Positions 59,443 to 64,000 of a DNA stretch of 64,000 nt are shown piece after piece (position 1 is the stretch's first letter; each line of letters begins with the position of its first letter). The position numbers and the translations under genes are program-made. The notes under the pieces were generated by a model. It was not told the DNA's origin. It did not search any database and saw nothing but the letters and a program-made list of their open reading frames with translations. This DNA comes from Vampirovibrio chlorellavorus (GTDB taxonomy: Bacteria > Cyanobacteriota > Vampirovibrionia > Vampirovibrionales > Vampirovibrionaceae). The DNA is taken from NCBI GenBank assembly GCA_001858525.1, contig LAPX01000005.1, positions 1 to 64,000 of the forward strand, given 5' to 3'.

Positions 59443-59525
59443 AAAAGTCTGCCCAATCAAAATTCACGCGGGGCCGTTAAGGTGCTGGTGTGCTGCTGAC
59501 GGCTTCAGAGTAAACAGGGCATCGC

Positions 59526-60860
59526 CTAAACGCTAACGCTGGGCTTTTGCCAAACTTCACCAATCAGTACTTCTTCTATCAAAGGCGGTGGGGTAAGGGG
59601 TTCTGAAGAGAAGTGGAAGGCTTTTTTCAACACCTCAAGGGCTTCCCAGTGGTCTTTATCCCCAGCGTGCAGTTCCACCAGCGTCTCGCCTTCCTTCACG
59701 GCATCGCCCACCTTTTTGCGCAGCACCACGCCGACGCCCAGGTTGATGGGGCAATCTTTGGTCAGGCGGCCGGCACCCACCAGCTTGGCGGACTTAGCCA
59801 CTTCCAGTGCGTCAATCTCGGCTATGTACCCCGATTGGGGAGAGGGCACCATCAGTACCCGATCCGGCTGAGGCAATTGGCTAAAGTCGTCCACAATAGC
59901 CACATCGCCGCGCTGGGCTTTAATCAGGGCTTTAAATTTAGCCAATGCGGTTCCGTCATGCAGTTCCGCTCGAAGGGTATTTTCGGCATACTCCAAGCTG
60001 TCAAACTGCCCGGCACCGATTAGGGCCACGCCGCCCAGTCGCACACAGAGATCTTCCAGATCCTGCGGGCCTTGGCCTTTAAGTAGGTTGATAATCTCGA
60101 TCACTTCCAGGCTGTGGCCGATGGCATAGCCCAAAGGCTGGTTCATGGCGGAAATGACGGTAGAAATACTTTTCCCAAGTCGTTTTCCCACTTCCCGGCA
60201 GGTGAAGGCCAAGTCCTTTGCTTCTTCCAGGGTGCCCATAAAGGCCCCGGACCCATATTTAATATCCAGCACAATCACATCGGCCCCGGCGGCAATTTTC
60301 TTGGAGATGACCGAGGCGGCAATCAGGGGAATACTGGCCACGGTGGCCGTGACATCCCGCAAGGCGTACATTTTGCCATCGGCAGGGGCCAGATCGGCGG
60401 TTTGCGAGGAAATGGCCATGCCCAGTTTCTGGATTTGTTCCACGAATTCAATGCCACTGAGGGAGGTTTTAAAGCCCGGAATGGCTTCTAGCTTGTCAAT
60501 GGTGCCACCGGTAAAGCCCAGTCCCCGGCCGGAGAGCTTGGCGACTTTGACACCGGCGCTGGCAAGCATGGGGATGATGGCCAAGGTTGTTTTATCGCCC
60601 ACTCCGCCGGTGCTGTGCTTGTCCACCACCACGCCTCCGGCTTCAGACAGATCAATCTTTTTGCCAGAATCGACAAAGGCTTGCGTCAGCCAAGTGGTTT
60701 CATCCATATTGAGTCCCTGAATGCAGACGGCCATCAACCAGGCTGAAATCTGGTAGTCATGGGCTTTTCCCGATTCCATCATGCGCACCAGCGTGGCAAT
60801 CTCTTCGTGGGAATGGGTTAACCCCCGGCGTTTTTTATCTATAATTTCAATAATGTTCAT
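59526..60860 (-). CDS. deoA: Pyrimidine-nucleoside (thymidine) phosphorylase
   Basis: A 444-residue enzyme that splits pyrimidine nucleosides with phosphate. The phosphate-binding motif VVDKHSTGGVGDKTTL and substrate residues around SGRGLGFTGGTIDKLEAIPG are intact, and the C-terminal PYNP domain (VGDAVKEGETLVELHAGD) is present. Length fits PYNP/DeoA. Which pyrimidine nucleosides are used cannot be told from the sequence. It is divergent from the purine nucleoside phosphorylase gene, 127 nt away; together they return nucleosides to bases and sugar phosphates. Confidence 0.95.
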   Translation of the reverse strand: MNIIEIIDKKRRGLTHSHEEIATLVRMMESGKAHDYQISAWLMAVCIQGLNMDETTWLTQAFVDSGKKIDLSEAGGVVVDKHSTGGVGDKTTLAIIPMLASAGVKVAKLSGRGLGFTGGTIDKLEAIPGFKTSLSGIEFVEQIQKLGMAISSQTADLAPADGKMYALRDVTATVASIPLIAASVISKKIAAGADVIVLDIKYGSGAFMGTLEEAKDLAFTCREVGKRLGKSISTVISAMNQPLGYAIGHSLEVIEIINLLKGQGPQDLEDLCVRLGGVALIGAGQFDSLEYAENTLRAELHDGTALAKFKALIKAQRGDVAIVDDFSQLPQPDRVLMVPSPQSGYIAEIDALEVAKSAKLVGAGRLTKDCPINLGVGVVLRKKVGDAVKEGETLVELHAGDKDHWEALEVLKKAFHFSSEPLTPPPLIEEVLIGEVWQKPSVSV

Positions 60861-60987
60861 TGACAGTGCCTGCCTAGATTGACTGAATGTGGTCGGCTGA
60901 ATGTGGACAAGACAAATTTAAGGTAAAGCGGCGTTTACAAGCGCCTTTTCCAAAATTATAGCCCAAAAGCCAAACAGGATTTTTAAC

Positions 60988-61851
60988 ATGTCTTTTCAGG
61001 AACAATTGGCCGAAGCAGTCGCCTATATTCAAAATCACTTGTCCGGTCAGTCACTGAAGGGTCTGGTCATTTTGGGCTCTGGCCTGGGTGCGTTTGCGGA
61101 TACCTTGAAGAATTCGGTTGCCATCGATTACAAAAACATTCCCCACTTTCAAAAGTCCTGGGTACAGGGCCATGCCGGTCGGCTGGTTGTTGGCGACGTC
61201 GCGCCGGGTTTTACCATTGCCTGCATGCAGGGGCGTTTTCACTATTACGAAGGGCACTCCATGGAAACGGTGGTCTTTCCGGTGCGGGTGTTGCGGCAAC
61301 TGGGCATTGAGTTCCTCATTGTCACCAACGCCGCTGGCGGGATCAATGCGGCTTTTCAGCCGGGGACTCTCATGATGATTGAAGATCACTTGAATTTAAT
61401 GGGCGACAATCCGCTGCGGGGAGAGAATCATGATGTTCTGGGCCCGCGTTTCCCTGATATGAGCGAGGCTTACAGTAAAACTCTTCGAGCCTTGGCCCAA
61501 CAAGTCGCCGAGGATGCCCATATTGATTTGGCCCGTGGGGTTTACGCCGGATTAAGTGGCCCTACCTACGAAACCCCCGCTGAGGTGCGCATGTTACGAA
61601 CCTTGGGGGCGGATGCCGTGGGTATGTCCACCGTGCCAGAGGTCATTGCGGCCAATCATATGGGGGTACCCGTATTGGGGGTTTCCTGCATTACCAATGC
61701 CGCTTGTGGGTTGTCGGATCAGAAATTGAGCCATCAGGAAGTGATGGAGACCGCTGAGCAAGCCCGCCAGCGCTTTACTACCTTACTGAGTGGGGTCTTG
61801 AATCAGTTGGCCAGTCAGGCGGCGGGTTCTCTATCGCAGGTGGGCCACTAA
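60988..61851 (+). CDS. punA: Purine-nucleoside phosphorylase, trimeric type
   Basis: A 287-residue enzyme of the trimeric PNP/MTAP family that splits inosine and guanosine. GSGLGAFADTL (phosphate loop), GRFHYYEGHSME, TNAAGGINAAFQPG, SGPTYETPAEVRML (Glu ligand of the base) and VSCITNAACG (Asn) all match. AGGA lies about eight nt upstream of the ATG. The stop overlaps the helicase start by one base. Confidence 0.96.
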   Translation: MSFQEQLAEAVAYIQNHLSGQSLKGLVILGSGLGAFADTLKNSVAIDYKNIPHFQKSWVQGHAGRLVVGDVAPGFTIACMQGRFHYYEGHSMETVVFPVRVLRQLGIEFLIVTNAAGGINAAFQPGTLMMIEDHLNLMGDNPLRGENHDVLGPRFPDMSEAYSKTLRALAQQVAEDAHIDLARGVYAGLSGPTYETPAEVRMLRTLGADAVGMSTVPEVIAANHMGVPVLGVSCITNAACGLSDQKLSHQEVMETAEQARQRFTTLLSGVLNQLASQAAGSLSQVGH

Positions 61852-64000
61852 TGACCGGATTTCAACTGGAAGATTTTCAAGCTCAACTGGACTTTCCGCT
61901 GGATGATTTCCAACAGGAGGCCATTCGCAATATTTCCGAGGGGCACAGCGTGGTGGTGTGCGCCCCGACCGGCAGTGGGAAAACCATTATTGCCGAATTC
62001 GCCGCCATGCGGGCCTTGGCTGAAGGGAAAAAGATTTTCTACACCACACCGCTGAAGGCTTTGAGCAACCAGAAGTATTTTGATTTGAAAAAGCAATACG
62101 GCGAAGCCAATGTGGGCTTGCTGACCGGGGATTCTTCCTTTAACCGGGATGCCCGCATTATTGTGATGACCACGGAAATCTTCCGTAACATGCTCTACGG
62201 CATTGAGGGGGATAGCAGTGTGCTGAGCTATCTGGGCTATGTGGTACTGGATGAATGCCACTATATGAACGATTCCGAGCGGGGCACGGTGTGGGAAGAG
62301 TGCATTATTTACTGTCCGGACAATATTCAAATCATCGCCTTGTCCGCCACTGTGGCCAATGCCGCTGAGTTGACCGACTGGATCAATGAGGTGCACCACG
62401 ATACCCGGTTGATCTGGAGCGATTTTCGCCCGGTGCCGCTGCGCTTTTCCTTTTACGATCGGGATCGCCTGCTGCCCTTGTTTGAACCCATTGGCGCTGA
62501 CGGGCAGAAAAAGCTCAATCGCAAGCTAAAGCTGGACATGAAGGGCCAGCGGTTCGCCAAGACCAACCGTTTTTTCCGGCCTAACGAGCTGATTAATCTG
62601 ATGGCCGAAAAGGACATGCTGCCAGCCATCTTCTTTACCTTCAGCCGTAAGGATTGCGACAAGCATTTGGAGTTCACCTTCCCCCTCAAGCTGTTGTCTC
62701 CCGCCGAGCGGAAGCAATTAGAGCGCAAAGTGGATGAGTTTGTGGCCCAGAATCCTTTTCTGGAGAGCAGTCCCCAGATTAAGTATATTCGCAACGGCTT
62801 TGCCTGCCATCACGCCGGCTTGCTGCCTGCCATGAAGCACCTCGTGGAAACGCTGTTTCAGCAAGGTTTGATTAAAGCGGTTTTTGCCACAGAGACTCTG
62901 GCTGCGGGGATTAACATGCCAGCCCGTTCCACGGTGATTACCAAAATTTCTAAGCGTACCAATGATGGTCACCGCTTGCTGACGGCCAGCGAATTCTTGC
63001 AAATGTCCGGTCGGGCAGGGCGTCGGGGTATGGATGAAGTGGGCTATGTGCTGATTGTCAGCTCCCAATATGAAGGGGCCATGGAAGCGGCCACCCTGGC
63101 CAGCAGTCCGCCGGAACCCTTGAATAGCCAGTTTACCCCCACCTACGGGATGGTCCTGAACCTGTTGCAAAAGCACAGCTTGCAGCAGGCGGAATTCCTG
63201 ATTCGTCAGAGCTTCGGTCAGTTCACAGCGGCCCGGCGCTTGCGCCCCCTGGAAGAGTCTAAAGCCCACCACGAGGCCGAATTGCAGCAATTGTTGGATT
63301 TCAAATGCCCGGTTGAGGTCACTGACAAGGATTTCCACGGGTATTTACGGGCCAAGGAGCTGGTGCATGAAACCGCTCGCTTTGTGCGTATTTTGCAGAA
63401 GCAGCTCAAACAGCATGGCAACTCGCCGGAAGTGCACAAGCAACTGAATCACGAGCAAGGCAAGCTGAATAACCTGCGGGCCACCATTAACAGTAGTCCT
63501 TGCAACCGCTGCGATGTGTTGCGCAAGCACGAGCGGGTGGAAGAGCGTATTCAGCGTGAGCAGCGCAAGTTAAAATCCGTGAATCGCTTGCTGGCGGAAG
63601 AGAACGATACCCATTGGCGACGGTTTATGAATATTTACGCTTTGCTGCGGGAAACAGAATATTTGAATGAGCAGGATAAGCCGACCCGCCGGGGTGAGCT
63701 CACTGCCCAGATTCGCTCTGAGAACGAGTATGCCATGGCGGAAATTTTGCTGGCCGTTGGGGTGATTGATGATTTGACTGCCCCGCAGCTGGCCGCTTTG
63801 GTGTCCGCTTTGCTGAATGACAGCAACCGGGAGAATTTATACGTTAAATTCCACTTGTCTAACGCGGTGGTAGAGGCCTTAAACAAGGTGGATATGCTCT
63901 TGCAGCGGGTGGACCGTTTGCAACGCAAACACAAGGTGGCTGTGGGCCTGATTCTGAATCCGGTGGCCAGTGGGCTGGTGGAAGCCTGGGCCATTGGCTG
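61851..64000 (+). CDS. Ski2-like DExH helicase, 3' end beyond the window
   Basis: 716 residues of a superfamily 2 helicase, cut off by the window end. Motifs in order: Q-type LDDFQQEAIRNI, Walker A CAPTGSGKTIIAEF, Ia TTPLKALSNQKY, II VLDECHYMND, III ALSATVANA, V FATETLAAGINMPA, VI EFLQMSGRAGRRGMD. A helical C-terminal part with a charged coiled coil and a CNRC pair follows, then the start of a DSHCT-type domain. The family includes Mtr4/Ski2 RNA helicases and actinobacterial HelY; cyanobacteria carry similar proteins. The ATG shares one base with the punA stop (TAATG), so expression is coupled. Confidence 0.93.
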   Translation, partial: MTGFQLEDFQAQLDFPLDDFQQEAIRNISEGHSVVVCAPTGSGKTIIAEFAAMRALAEGKKIFYTTPLKALSNQKYFDLKKQYGEANVGLLTGDSSFNRDARIIVMTTEIFRNMLYGIEGDSSVLSYLGYVVLDECHYMNDSERGTVWEECIIYCPDNIQIIALSATVANAAELTDWINEVHHDTRLIWSDFRPVPLRFSFYDRDRLLPLFEPIGADGQKKLNRKLKLDMKGQRFAKTNRFFRPNELINLMAEKDMLPAIFFTFSRKDCDKHLEFTFPLKLLSPAERKQLERKVDEFVAQNPFLESSPQIKYIRNGFACHHAGLLPAMKHLVETLFQQGLIKAVFATETLAAGINMPARSTVITKISKRTNDGHRLLTASEFLQMSGRAGRRGMDEVGYVLIVSSQYEGAMEAATLASSPPEPLNSQFTPTYGMVLNLLQKHSLQQAEFLIRQSFGQFTAARRLRPLEESKAHHEAELQQLLDFKCPVEVTDKDFHGYLRAKELVHETARFVRILQKQLKQHGNSPEVHKQLNHEQGKLNNLRATINSSPCNRCDVLRKHERVEERIQREQRKLKSVNRLLAEENDTHWRRFMNIYALLRETEYLNEQDKPTRRGELTAQIRSENEYAMAEILLAVGVIDDLTAPQLAALVSALLNDSNRENLYVKFHLSNAVVEALNKVDMLLQRVDRLQRKHKVAVGLILNPVASGLVEAWAIG

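Noticed and set aside
61848-62399. Minus-strand open frame opposite the helicase start
   Set aside because: The plus strand here encodes intact helicase motifs Q, I, Ia, II and III.
1-64000. tRNA, rRNA, tmRNA, replication origin or prophage
   Set aside because: I scanned the intergenic stretches by eye and found no cloverleaf, rRNA core sequence, DnaA-box cluster, integrase or phage structural gene; a covariance-model search would be more sensitive.

Overview
The window is bacterial chromosome of medium GC content with mostly single-copy housekeeping genes. No rRNA, tRNA, CRISPR array, prophage or plasmid module was recognised. The gene style fits a non-photosynthetic relative of Cyanobacteria in the Vampirovibrionia/Melainabacteria group: type IV pilin-like proteins with an FTLAELLISLAILGVIATFTIP N-terminus, a truA-rplM-rpsI tail on the ribosomal cluster, TTG/GTG starts and many lineage-specific small proteins. 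This is inference from gene content, not a database match.

Layout. 1-10 kb: an orphan REC-HPt regulator, a NarL-type regulator, uvrC, a CHASE2 nucleotide cyclase, an ankyrin protein, an alpha/beta hydrolase and a formyltransferase. 10-13 kb: four tandem pilin-like paralogues separated by near-repeated spacers of about 95 nt. 13-20 kb: a UbiD decarboxylase, a GerMN lipoprotein, a Gly/Met-repeat protein, a purC-purS fusion with purQ, and gltX. 20-28 kb: RlpA, a CDF metal exporter, an EF-hand protein, a LysM protein, valS and small proteins of unknown function. 28-36 kb: feoA-feoB, an EF-hand protein, ComF, zinc-ribbon proteins, prfC and an AT-rich patch. 36-46 kb: uvrA, a TPR protein, a GT-C glycosyltransferase overlapping an amidohydrolase, and an acyltransferase. 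46.4-56.4 kb: a long minus-strand ribosomal/transcription/secretion cluster (rpsE-rpmD-rplO-secY-adk-map-infA-rpmJ-rpsM-rpsK-rpsD-rpoA-rplQ-truA-rplM-rpsI). 56.6-64 kb: two metallophosphoesterases, an XRE regulator, pyrimidine and purine nucleoside phosphorylases, and a Ski2-like helicase cut by the window end.

How genes work together. The ribosomal cluster reads as one unit from a promoter upstream of rpsE to a terminator after rpsI. It begins at rpsE rather than at the S10/spc genes that normally precede it. PurC-PurS plus PurQ supply adjacent steps of de novo purine synthesis, and the two nucleoside phosphorylases supply salvage. FeoA/FeoB import ferrous iron. UvrA and UvrC belong to nucleotide excision repair but lie in separate loci. 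Pilins, ComF, RlpA, LysM and the lipoprotein are surface or envelope functions.

The most unusual items are the pilin array (constant ends, variable middles, repeated spacers), an adenylate kinase-like protein with a degenerate P-loop and zinc LID, the PurC-PurS fusion, low-complexity N-terminal extensions on three adjacent ribosomal proteins, two different ~140-nt elements bounded by inverted repeats, and three small single-helix membrane ORFs.
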